Translations under genes and position numbers: made by a program
Assembly: GCF_002078875.1 (NCBI RefSeq)
Contig: NC_034438.1
Span: forward strand, 14,178,183 to 14,242,182
Source: Numida meleagris
Taxonomy: Eukaryota; Chordata; Aves; Galliformes; Numididae
Length of the DNA stretch: 64,000 nt
Direction of reading: 5' to 3'
The notes under the pieces: model-generated
Databases searched by the model: none
What the model was told of the DNA's origin: nothing
What the model saw: the letters and a program-made list of their open reading frames with translations, nothing else
Shown here: positions 40,169-51,352 of the stretch, in pieces
How the letters are laid out: each line of letters starts with the position of its first letter
Position numbering within the stretch: the first letter of the stretch is position 1

Positions 40169-40530
40169 ATCATAGAATGGTTTGGGTTGGAAGGGACATT
40201 TACGATCTCCTAGTTACAAGCCCCCTGCTATAGGCAGGGACACCTCCCTCTAGACCCGGTTCCTCAAAGCCCCATCCAGCCTGGCCTTGAACACCTCCAG
40301 GAAGGGGACATCCACAGCCTCACTGGGCAACCTGTTCCTGTGTCTCACCACCCTCACAATAAAGAGTTTCTTCCTGATATGTAATCTACATCTACCCTCT
40401 TACAGTTTAAAGCCATTTCCCTTCATCCTGTCACTGGCTGCCCTTATAAAAACTCCCTCCCCAGCTCTCCTGTGGGCCCCCTTCAGGTACTGTAAGGCTG
40501 CTATAAAGTCTCCTCTCTGAGACCTTTCCT
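40169..40530 (-). mobile_element. CR1 LINE 3' end in FGF10 intron 1
   Basis: The minus-strand element begins ATCATAGAATGGTTTGGGTT at its 3' tail. It continues through the complements of the CCAGCCTGGCCTTGAACACC, CTCACCACCCTCACAATAAA and TTCATCCTGTCACTGGCTGC blocks. It lies in the same orientation as FGF10 transcription. Confidence 0.9.
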
Positions 40531-42800
40531 TGTGTTAGGACACAGAAAACTTGATATAGAACAAGATATGTTATTGATATACAGCGGATCCAATCACATC
40601 ATGATTCTGGGGCCAAATTCAACTTTGCAGTGTGAGGCAGTGACCAGTTTTCTCTGTCACATGTAAAGTAAGTTCTTAAAATGCACTATAGGTTTGCCAT
40701 GCTAGTTTTAATGTAGAAGAAAAGGAACACCTTGCATCCTCCCCTGTTCAGCGCCTTGCCATCTCAGATAAGATGCCACCTATGTGGCAATCCACAGGCA
40801 GTCCCTCCCTCTCTTGATTTTTCTTCTGTTTGATTAAATATTGCAGATGAAGAGTGATTTCATTTGGATGGAATGTGATGATAACTGAGAGTTTATGAAA
40901 CTTTCCAGTTTCCTAAATGATGTCAAGAAGCTGCTGGGCCTATGAAGGCAGTTGCTGCTCTTGGTGGGTAACTGGAGAGAGGGAGACTTGGCAATGCACC
41001 TCTAAACCTGAGTTTTGAGAGCTGTGGTTTGGTCAACATCCAGGGAGTGTATCTGGAAGGGTTCCTTTGACTGGCAGTGGCTTGGATCAAACAAAGGAGG
41101 TAATAAAGCATCATGTTAAAGATCTGACTGTTCAAAAAGCTGCTCTTAATAGGAAATTTGAAAACAAGTTGTTTAAAGAAGTGAGAAGATTGATTGGATG
41201 TGGTCATGCAAGAAAAGAGTGAAGTGCTAGGGAATGAGAGGCTGCTGAGTGTGTTTCCTCTGTCTTCCACCTTTAATATCTATGGAGGGCACGTTGAAAA
41301 CATCTCCAAATTGTTGACTTCAGAAAGAGGAAGATATTGGAGCAGAAAATAAACCTATGAAAAATAAAATGGGATATGCAAGAGCTGCCTTTGGAAGCAC
41401 TTTCAGCCAAGCAAAGTAGTTCCACTAAAATGCAACCTTCTGGATTTTGTGGCTGTATGTGAAATATAGCTTCAGATATAAATCCTGCAACCTGAAAGAG
41501 TTACAGACAGAAATCTGAAATAAGCAACAACCTGAACCATAACCTAAGCTTTGACTTAAAACCAAAATTTTATTTGAAGTTAAAATCAGTTTGGTGCTTT
41601 TTATTATTATTTAATATTTTCTGAGATCTCAACCTTTTCTGCTCTAAATCAGATGTTCAAATATTGAAATGCCACAAAGAAAGTTTCTAATATGTCATAG
41701 TTAGATCAACTGTAGCCAAAATGTTGAGCTTTCTGACATCTGATGCATTTGGATAAGCCCGAGATAAATGTCCAAACTTCTGAGAGACTGTGGGAACAGG
41801 ACTTCAGAGCCCTCCTACATGAGAACAGTATCAGCATAAGTCACGAAACATACATTGTTCACAAAGACCATAAAGAAAGACTAATTATTAGAGCTCTTTA
41901 TCAGATCTACAGAGTGATTAAAGGAAAATAATCTTCCTTTCCTTATCTGCTACTTTTATGAGTTTGATTTCAGAGCAGAACAAGGACCACTCAACCGACG
42001 CTCCTCTATAAGTAAATGGAAGGATGGAAGCACTATGGTACACAGGAAGAGAAAATCTTATAATTGATGCAATAGCAAGAGATGTTGGTTAGCAAAAGAG
42101 GAGCTTAAGTTTAGCTACTTTATGTAGCTAAATGGCAGGAAGCAGTCCTAACACATATCTGAAATACATCCTGATATGTAACAAAAAATGAATTATGCCC
42201 TCTAGTCAGTGGAGAAATAGGCAGTTCTGAACATCAACACTTTCTCTGCTAAATGTTAAAAATCAGGCAAGTTCTGCAACTTCTCCAAAGTGAATGCAAG
42301 AGGACACATCTATGCTGTCATTTGAGGTCAAATCGGTTTTTAGGGACACCTTGTCCCTCACTTTCATCACTTACATGCAATCATGTCATCACATTTATCC
42401 AGAGTGCTGCTGGAGCTATTTAAAGAGAAGGAAGATGATAAAGATTTTCTTCCTTCATATAAATTTAATTTATGCTATGGAGATGGAATGGCTACAGGTA
42501 AAGCCAGCCATACGTAGTTCTACCACTCAGAGTTCAAATTTCTTGAGCTGCATGCTTTGAGCCAATACAAGAAAAGGAACTGCTAGGTCCGTGAATGTTT
42601 ATGGAAAATGTAAGAGTCTGAAGATCTTAGCAAGCCTAACCGCAACATTGCAAGGTTTGACAACTTGTGGATTAGACACAGAGAGAGTGTCAAAATTAAT
42701 CATCTGAACTGTTTCTGGAATAGATGAGTTACAGCTGATAACTCAAACTGACGAAGTTATCATAGTAACTCACAGACCAAGAGAAAAAAAGAATCATCAT
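40531..42800. other. Intron 1 sequence, nothing recognised
   Basis: Unique sequence. The frames at 40923-41270 (minus) and 41743-41931 (plus) have no recognised domain and no splice or initiation context that would support an exon. Confidence 0.5.
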
Positions 42801-42898
42801 CATCATAGAATCATAGAATGGCTTGGGTTGAAAAGGACCTCAGAGATCATCGAGTTTCAACCCCTCTGCTGAATGCAGGGTTGCCAGCCACTAGATGG
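42801..42898 (-). mobile_element. Very short CR1 LINE 3' fragment
   Basis: Only about 100 bp: the tail ATCATAGAATCATAGAATGG, then GATCATCGAGTTTCAACCCC, and the AGGGTTGCCAGCCACTAGA block. It belongs to the same subfamily as the copies at 49763 and 53317. Confidence 0.88.
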
Positions 42899-43179
42899 AA
42901 AGAGGGAAAGAGCACACCCCAAACTGGTATATATGGTTAGATGCATGGCTGTGCTTACCTGGTTTGTTAGCTCTGTTGACAAAGATGGTTTAAGGAATTC
43001 CAGCCCTCCCTTCCCCCTGATACTTTTCTCTGCCTCTGTGCTGAAGTTCACCAACCCTTCAAATATAACTGTTTGTGGAGAAGCACTGTAAACGAAATCA
43101 TTGGAATGATCTGGCTTGGAAATAAGCTCTCAATATGAAACAAACCAATCAAAAACCCTAAGGAATAAACAATCTAAAT

Positions 43180-43350
43180 TTTTGCAGTCATTCCTGGTAG
43201 TATATGTTTTCTAGACCTCATATTGCTTTCTTTCTGGTGTCTTTCCAACAGCTAATTTTTTTTTAAGTGAGGTGCCCAAGACTGGACCAGTATTCTGACT
43301 AAGGTCTGGCGGGTACTGAATAGAGCAGAAAGATTACTTCATGTGTTTAT
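43180..43350 (-). mobile_element. Ancient CR1-family LINE fragment
   Basis: The plus strand shows the complement of an old CR1 block: GAGGTGCCCAAGACTGGACC followed by the TGACTAAGGTCTGGC segment, then GAATAGAGCAGAAAGATTAC. The equivalent young-CR1 stretch (for example near 850-890) has the same order. Diverged and short. Confidence 0.65.
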
Positions 43351-46300
43351 AAGGAAACTTGGATCCCAATCCAAATCCTAATCGAAACTTGGCAGACCAT
43401 ATATGTTTCCATTTAGTAGACAGGACCAGGCACTCAGGAGTTCTGCCAAAACTTAAATTTTTAGGTCTCCACAGGAGTACATAGGATGGTGGAAAGCTTC
43501 TAAGAGACCAATATAGCTCAGTAAATTTCCTCAAACATGTATGGAGCTGCCTATTTGTAACCTGTGTGGAATCCCATGTTACCTTTCACATTCATGATCA
43601 TTACATTCACCTCCTACATTTTTCTAATTTCAGCTTGAATAAGACAGCAAATTGGAAGAAACTTTCCCTTTATTTCCCAGCCTAACACACAAGGAAAGGA
43701 TAATATATAGACAATGGCACCGTTGAAGAAACAGTCAAAATGAACGGTGCTGTTAGGAGAAATAGTTGTCTTTCACCTACAGTCTCACGAAAGGCAGGTC
43801 TTCACTGCTCAGGCAGTCAGCCAATGCTCAGCCACAAGCTCTTAACAGATACAGTATGTTAAAAAATGGGGCACAAATTATATATAATGGAGCACTTAGG
43901 GACTAACAGATAAGAGCAGATGGTAATGAGCCTGGGTGCTAAAGAAGGCAGAAAAATAAAAGGTATTCCTATGAGATGTTGTATCTGTGCAGTATGATGT
44001 GTGAAACTGTGCTGCAGGTGGCCTCTGATGCTCGTCTCTTAACAGCCTTTATCCAAGAGACAGGTCTGTTGCCTCCTACTGAGATTGTTTCAAACGTGCT
44101 TTAGCTATTCTAGATAAGGGGGCTGAGCTGCACATTGAAATGAGAGAACAGTTTAATTCAACAATTATTTTTAATCTGTTATGATAGATCTCGACTCCTT
44201 GCTATACAGGACAATGGGATTGGAAAAATATCTCTCATTTGCTACTCTCAAATACTTATCTTCTTGTGTAAGGTGGGAGACAAAGGGAAACTTACTACAT
44301 AACTGTAGCACAAAAGTCGGGTATTTATATTGCACTGCCAGAAAGTAGGATTCTCTTCTAAATCTGTATGGATAAAATGACCTAGATTTGGGGTAAAATG
44401 GAAAATCGCAAAGTTTTAAAGGCTCCTTTTCATGGGACTACGGCTAGGTACACATTCTAGCACTATCCTGCTACTACTGCAGTTCTATGTAAAAATCTTG
44501 CCAAATGCACTAATCCACCACATCAATTAGTTGTTGGTTCTAATGCTTTATGTCTGTTTTTGCTTCTCACAGGAAAAAGGTACTTTAAATATGGGATCTG
44601 TATGTTTATAATGTAAGACAACCCCTGGACAGCGATAATGATCATTCTTTTTCACATAATTGTCTAAGCTGGCAGCTACTCATAAACATTTTCAGAAGTT
44701 TTCATATACAATGGCATAAATATCCCTAATATTGCTAGGTCACAACAGTAACTTTTTTTTCAAAAAAGAAACATCATAATGATTGAGGGGACAGAATGAA
44801 GATATTGAAACTACAGATTGTGGCATCTGTACAGAAAGGGTTATTAGAATCACTTATCAGTAAATGACTGCAAACAGCGTTTCATTCTATCTTAAAATTC
44901 CTAACTGTTGTTTGTCCTTTATAGCTTTTTTCTTCTCCATATTATTTTATGGACTGCGCTGGATTTGACAAAATGAAAGACAGGTCTTTGATCCTAATAC
45001 TCATATTCAAATATATTGTGTCAGTGTTTTTCTATAATTAAACATTGTCGTAGACTGTGAGTAGCTTGTAACTCTGGAGAACGCTTTGCCAATAAACTAC
45101 TGTCTTAACTTTTTCAGGTGAGATATTTACTGAAAAAGACAATATTGGCATATGTTACTGGATAACCTTGGAGTAAATAAAGAGACAATGTGAATGGACC
45201 GAGAAATTCATTGCAAGTTGTTAATGCAGAAGAAGATGTTAAAGCCAACGGTATATTAACTTAAAAGAATTACTTAGATAGATGACCTTGGATCATGAGT
45301 TCATTGCTTTGCCTACTTGCTTTTTGTTTTCTTTGAAATAAATAATTCTTAATTTGTCCTAAATTATAAACAATCAAAAAGGCACCATTCAATATCTGCA
45401 AGTATTATTCTTGTCATAATGCTATGTGATCAGCTTCTTATTTTTAATGCTAGATTTGTACTTTGTCTTACATATCCTGTATACTTTCATTTAACCATCA
45501 AAAGTATGCTGAAACACTAAAACAAGTAATAAAGTCTGTACTCTTGCACACAGGTATAAACTATTGCCTGCTATAGCACAAGCACCTGATATATGTCTTT
45601 CACAGTGTTTTCATCTTTAATACTTGACTGTCTCCTAACCTGGCTGGACCTGGTATCTTCAGTCTTCTAGTACAAACAATTTTTTTTAACTCCTGATGAG
45701 CAGTGATAAGTGCTGTCTTCTTAAACATTCATTCAACACCTTACAAAAAAGCAGAAAGACAAAATCGTCAATCTTACACAGAAACTTAAAAGGCTGATCT
45801 GCAGAGCACAATCACTTCACACCCTTCTGCTTTCATTATCTTCAAGTCTCCTTCTATTTTGTTTCCCATCTTGGCTGCTGACATCTTCAGATAACAGCTA
45901 ACAAGCATGTTTTGCTCACAAGATTATCTGATCTAATTGCACATGTAGCCTGAGTTGCTGAAATCTTTCTATTTCTCTCTTTTCCTGAAACATACAAGAC
46001 TTCTATGCAAATACTGACAAAACTATACTTGGAACAGTTAATGGACAACAGGATAAAGAAGGTCTGGTACATTTTTTCCACATTTTCTGTTCAGCTTTCT
46101 GTGTTAAATTTGAGTCTTCTGCGCATTGGATTCTAACAGCACAAAATCCCATTCAACTCACTGACACCAATCAAACCCTCAGATGACAGTGAGTGGGATT
46201 TCTCCTGCGATCCCAGCAGAATCCTTGCTAGGGATATGTGGAGGTAAGGCATGCAGATTGCTGGCCCTCTCCACTATGCACTTGTATGCCAGGTTCAGTG

Positions 46301-47204
46301 ATACCTTCAGTTACACTACTACCTAACACTGCAAAGAGCACCTGGCCCCTCGATTGTTTGGTGAAAATTATCTGACAGTCATATTTACACATTCTAGAGT
46401 GGACTGGTATATCCATGAGAGTGCCTGGGACACATTTCCTCTGATTATTACCTCTAAAGACTTTACACATACCCTCAGATATTTGTTTGTTTTTTCAGTT
46501 CTGAGTGTCTGACATGTTGTGAAGACTGTGTCACATCCCACCAGTATGCTGTTTATAGTTTGATGCCAAGGTTGTGCATACCTCCTCTTGCAGGGCCTGG
46601 TGTAAGAATGTATAAAGACAAAGGAACCAAAACAGAGTTTGTCTTGTCCATATTCCTTCCTAGAAATTTTCCCTGCAGTGAACAAGCACGAAAATTTTGT
46701 GGTGGTTCATCTCAGGAAGAAATAGTTTATATAAAAGAAAGCTGAGAATGAACAACAAATGTGCAGTGTGTAGGATCAGGAGCACTGGATCCAAAAGCCA
46801 AATGGGGAGCTAAATTATTTGATGGTGTAGACCTAACCTTAGACAGTTATCGAGATGAGCAGTAGAAGAACAGAGCTGCTATATTTCTGTCTGAGGTTTT
46901 GTGTGTGGAGACAGGTGATTCTGAGACATGTCAGAGTTATTGTGCATGTACTGCTCATGCAGACTGCATAGACAATAAACACAAATCTTTCTGTGCACAT
47001 TGTCTAATTACTGGGGCAACTATATTCCCTAGGAGGCATCATCTGTTTTATATACCTGCTATGTAGCTGATGTATAGGTAACAATAAACAAAGAAGTAAT
47101 GGATTAAAAATAGAGAAGAAAAGAAATCACTTCTCTCAGGAAAGTCATCCTTAAAGTCTTGGCATTGTTTGTGTTCAAGATATTACTTAGTGATCCACAG
47201 TAAT
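43351..47204. other. Intron 1 sequence, nothing recognised
   Basis: Nearly 4 kb of unique AT-rich DNA. Minus-strand frames of 60-105 codons at 45887-46685 overlap each other in different phases and show no domain. Confidence 0.5.
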
Positions 47205-48058
47205 GGGTGAATGCTGACATAGTGAACCCTGCTGACTATATAAATTAGCCAGGGTAGTAAATCTGAGAAGAAACTGGGAGTAAATGCAGAGATATCACAG
47301 GATTCCAGCTGACAGGGCAGTAAAATACCAGATAAAATTAAACATAGATGGTGCTGTAAAGTGATGCACATAGGGAAGAGTGTTGTTAATTTTATAAAAA
47401 TAGAATGTGTCATAGAATTGCTCATGGTCCAACTACCACTTCTCATTCATATAACAAATAGTAGAAACAAAAATTTAGGAAAGTACAGAAAAGGAATAGG
47501 GAATGTTTAGGAAATGGAAAATACAGCAGCAATGTTTTAATCTGTCTGTGTTTCCATTTTGAACATGCAGGTTGCCCTAGTCTCTCATCTCTTAAAACAG
47601 GGAGTAGTAGTAGAAAATCTACACAAAAAGGGGACATGTGTGGTTGGAAATAAGGATAAGCCTCAGAAATGACTGAAATTCAGGGCTTTTCAGGGTGTCG
47701 TAGAAATAGTTCGAGGAGATGGAATCTGTAAAATTGTGGGCAACCTTGAGAAAGTGAAGAAAGGAAAACTGATGTCTCTCAATGGAAATTATAGGCTTGT
47801 TAGATAACAGTAGTCATTGGTGGGATGTCAATTTACATGAAAGGCAATCCAAACAATTAATTAAAGAAATATAGTTCTAGGACATGGATACCAATATTAG
47901 TCTCTGAACTGAATACTAATAGATACTAGGAAAGCATAATTGGTAGTTCTCATTGTATGTTCTCTTCTTTTCAGGCTTCTGTCACTGCTACTGCCAAAAG
48001 CAGGAAATCAGACTGACCTTTAGTCTGAAGCATATAAGAACCTTCAGTTCTTACATAT
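47205..48058 (+). mobile_element. Ancient CR1-family LINE, 3' part (probable)
   Basis: Plus-strand landmarks of old CR1 lineages appear in the right order. Near 47340 are AAATTAAACATAGATG and GTGATGCACATAGGGAAG (the RT-downstream 'NVDKCK..LHIG' region). Near 47976-48058 are CTTCTGTCACTGCTAC, GACTGACCTTTAGTCTGA and the terminal TTCAGTTCTTA, which correspond to the 3' end. The middle is poorly preserved. Opposite in orientation to FGF10. Confidence 0.55.
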
Positions 48059-48084
48059 ACATCTCTCATGTAGGGAAATGGAAG

Positions 48085-48940
48085 AAAGTGGAGAAGCAGC
48101 CAACATGAATTTGTCAAGAGCAAATTCTGTCAAATCAATTTCGTTTTATGACAACGTAACTTTTCATATTTTGAAAAGAGCTAATTAGTTAGGCTTTTGA
48201 CCCTATCACATTACATATCTTAAATACACTAAGTACAGATAAAACTGTATTTTAAGTGTGATGAAAAACAGGCTAGAAAAGTGTATTACGAGAATTACTG
48301 ATAATGATTCACTGGCAGAATAGAATGAGATACTGAGGAAATACAAATGCAGGATGGAGAAAAATAAGATACCCATTTTATGGAAAGATCTCTACTTATC
48401 TATAACCTGGGCTTGAGTGAACGACATGAAAAACAAGCATCTCCCTAAAACATCTAAACATGGATTTAGGGAGTGAAACTAAAGAAAACCTTGCCATTTT
48501 ATTCAGCACTTGGAAAGTATAAACTGGGCTCTGTGCTCATTTCAAGATGTGTTTAAAGATATGAACAACTAGCATTGCGACATGTCTAGAAAATACAGTT
48601 TGCAGTGGAAAGTGAAATAAATTAATCTTGTTTATCTTAAGAAGAAGAGATTTGAAGCATATCAGTAACTTCCAAATACCTAAAAGAGGAGAGGAATACT
48701 CCATTGAATAGGAACAGAAAACAATGGGCTTTACAAAACAGAAGAGTTGGTATTAAGATTTTAATGAGGGCAGTGAAATTCCTCTATATTCTTTGCAGAT
48801 GCTTTGGAGTGTGTGTAGTCTCCAGAACAGATGTTTCCACCTACAAGTAGTCAGTGAAATGCTGCACTTGTTACACAGCATTTTCGATACTATTTGCATA
48901 GCATGTCCAGCACTTTCAGAAATGCACAGAATTACAGTGC
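48085..48940 (+). mobile_element. Second ancient CR1-family LINE fragment, directly after the first (probable)
   Basis: The plus strand near 48106-48165 reads CATGAATTTGTCAAGAGCAA and then TTTTATGACAACGTAAC, the reverse-transcriptase 'GF..GKSC..N' region of CR1. GGCTTTTGACCCTATCACAT near 48194 corresponds to the conserved AFDxVxH motif. Near 48620-48680 the sequence CAAATACCTAAAAGAGGAG is the 3' block. The order is correct, but spacing suggests an internal deletion. Confidence 0.55.
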
Positions 48941-49289
48941 TCATCGTGTGCAGGTGACCTCCTGAAATATTCAGGATTTTTGGTTATTGAGAAGCCAGTC
49001 AGAACTAGTAAATCTCACAGAATTTGGGGTTCAGAATCTAAAAGCTGGACTCCCAGCTACAAGAGTTAGACATTTGTGGGATTTTTTTCAAAAACCAGGC
49101 TCACAGATAGCAAGTGTTCTAAAAAGTAGGGTACAAAGATCAGATAAATACTTCTGAAAATATTATTCTCTATGTCTATGTTCCCCTGCCTACATCTGAT
49201 AAATTATTTTCTCCTTATTCACCATTTCTGGGGCCTCTTTTTCTCCTCAAATCCACATTGTAATCTCCTCCTCTCCTTATGGTACTCAC

Positions 49290-49325
49290 AAAAAAAAAAA
49301 ATAAAAAAAAAAAATAAAAAAAAAA
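49290..49325 (+). repeat. A-rich simple repeat
   Basis: A-runs interrupted by single T residues at intervals of about 13, then 6 or more bases. Low complexity. Confidence 0.9.
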
Positions 49326-49762
49326 TCAGCTTCATAGAAAAAGAGTAAGCTGAAACATATGACTGAGAATCACAGTGGCTGCCTTTAAACTGTCAGTCTA
49401 TTTATTTACTTTATTTATTGTGCTGCTTGAAATCTGTATGTGCCAAGACCACGCTCTGGGAGATCCTTGCTGTGTATAAAATAACACAACAATCAACAGC
49501 TACAAGACACTGCTAAATCTATTGTCATCCATCTGCACAATCCTAATTCACTTCCATGTCACTACAAAGCAATCAGGCTGCCCGACCCCACTCAGTGCCT
49601 CCAGTGGCATTGTCAGCTGCCTACAAAAAGTGGAAGGCCCCAGGGAAAGCAGAAGATAACAAAACTAGCCTCTGGTAGAAAAGGATACATTTTTTTGTAT
49701 CAGGATATAAACTATATTGCATATTTTGATATATTGATATGATTTGCAATTACTCTACAAAT

Positions 49763-50643
49763 ATCATAGAATCATAGAATGGCCTGGGTTGAAAAGGACC
49801 TCAAAGATCATCGAGTTTCAACCCCCTTGCTGAGTGCTGGGTTGCCAAACACTAGACCAGGCTGCCCAGAGCCACGTCCAGCCTGGCCTTGAATGCCTCC
49901 AGGGATGGGGCATCCACAACTTCCCTGGGCAACCTGTTCCAGTGCGTCACCACCCTCTGAGTGAAAAAATTCCTCCTAATATCTAACCTACATCTCCCCT
50001 GTCTCAGTTTAAGACCATTCCCCCTTGTCCTATCACTATCCACCCTCGTGAACACTCATTCCCCCTCCTGTTTATACACTCCCTTCAAGTATTGGAAGGC
50101 CACAATGAGGTCTCCCCAGAGCCTTTTCTTCTCCAAACTAAACATGCCCAGTTCCCTCAACCTTTCTTCATAGGTGAGCTGCTCCATCCCTCTGATCATC
50201 TTAGTGGCCCTCCTCTGGACCTGTTCGAAGAGCTTTCTTGTGGTGGGAGGCCTCAGGCCTGGATGCAGTACTGCAGATGTGGCCTCACAAGAGCTGAGTA
50301 GAGGGGGACAATCACCTCCCTCTCCCTGCTGGCCACTCCTCTTTTAATGCAGCCCAGAGCATATTTGGCCTTCTGGGCTGCCACTGCACACTGCTGGCTC
50401 ATGTCCAGCTTCTTGTCCACCAGGACCCCCAAGTCCCTCTCCGCAGGGCTGCTCTTGAGGAGTTCTTCCCCCAGTTTGTATAAATACCTGGGATTGCCCC
50501 AGCCCAAGTGCAGCACCTTGCATTTGGCCTTGTTGAACCTCATTAGGTTCACATGGGCCCACTTCTCCAGCCTGTCCAGGTCCCTCTGGATGGCTTCCCT
50601 TCCCTCCAATGTATCGACTGCACCGCTCAGCTTGGTGTCATCT
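49763..50643 (-). mobile_element. Young CR1 LINE, 5'-truncated
   Basis: The minus-strand element has an intact tail (ATCATAGAATCATAGAATGG at 49763). Two long frames remain readable. One at 50253-50609 has [20 protein letters not shown] and [18 protein letters not shown]; one at 49852-50055 has [18 protein letters not shown]. Together they give the C-terminal part of ORF2 after the RT domain, with a frameshift or stop between them. Low divergence points to a recent insertion. It is sense-oriented relative to FGF10. Confidence 0.94.
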
Positions 50644-50951
50644 AATATTTCCTTCTTTAAGACAGTAGCACAACATCACTGTAATACTGACAGTATTTCC
50701 AAGTGATATGTAATTTCCATATCCCATATATTTTATGTATATACTGAGCTATAGCTAGTGTCCCATAAAATCTTGAATAAATCAGAGGTTAAGAAATTCC
50801 AGTTGAGCAAAATACCTTCTTGGTTCTCTACTATCTGGTACAAGTTCTGTCAAGGTGTCAGAAGGATATCAAAGCTACTAATGCCACTGCTGCAGATGTC
50901 AGCTGGCAAGAACCAGTGCCCGCTGATGTCAGCAATCACCTAGACCCTTCT

Positions 50952-51016
50952 AATGGAATGGAATGGAATGGAATGGAATGGAATGGAATGGAATGGAATG
51001 GAATGGAATGGAATGG
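50952..51016 (+). repeat. (AATGG)13 pentamer array
   Basis: Thirteen perfect tandem AATGG units. Because 5 and 3 are coprime, the array reads as a five-residue peptide repeat (MEWNG) without stops in several frames; these frames are artefacts of the array. Confidence 0.97.
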
Positions 51017-51102
51017 AAGGAAGGGGAAGGAGAGGGGGAAGGAGACAGGAGAGGGGAAGGGAAAGGAAGGGGAGGGAAGGGAAGGAAAAAGGAAAGAAAG
51101 AA
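51017..51102 (+). repeat. Polypurine tract (G/A only, one C)
   Basis: About 86 bases of G and A with a single C at 51046, running on directly from the AATGG array. The whole block 51015-51102 is therefore a near-continuous purine strand. Confidence 0.93.
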
Positions 51103-51114
51103 TACTCAGCCCAG

Positions 51115-51352
51115 CTCAGTTGGAAGGGACTTAGAAAGGTCATTAAGTCTAATCACTTCAGGGCTAACCAAAAGTATGTTACAGATGGTATTACCCAAAT
51201 GTGTCATGAGCACTGACATACATGGGGCATCAATCATCTCTCCAGAAAATCTTGTTCCTGTGTCTGACGACCCTCATGGTAATTAAAATTTCTACTAATG
51301 ACCAATCTGAACTTTGCCTGGTGCAGTTTTGTGCTCTTTCCATTCTGCCATC
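51115..51352 (-). mobile_element. Diverged CR1 LINE 3' end
   Basis: The plus strand begins GTTGGAAGGGACTTAGAAAG, then CTTGTTCCTGTGTCTGACGA, a CCCTCATGGTAA segment and CAATCTGAACTTTGCCTGG, the reverse-complement order of a CR1 3' end. It is more decayed than the neighbouring young copy. The tail octamers are lost, perhaps replaced by the adjoining purine repeat. Confidence 0.75.

Noticed and set aside
46228..46745. Overlapping minus-strand frames of 80 and 105 codons and a 61-codon plus frame
   Set aside because: Frames overlap in different phases, have no domain resemblance and lack splice or promoter context.
50820..51286. Overlapping 67-107 codon frames with repeated MEWNG peptide
   Set aside because: They are the AATGG array read in several frames; no gene has this structure and both strands are open.
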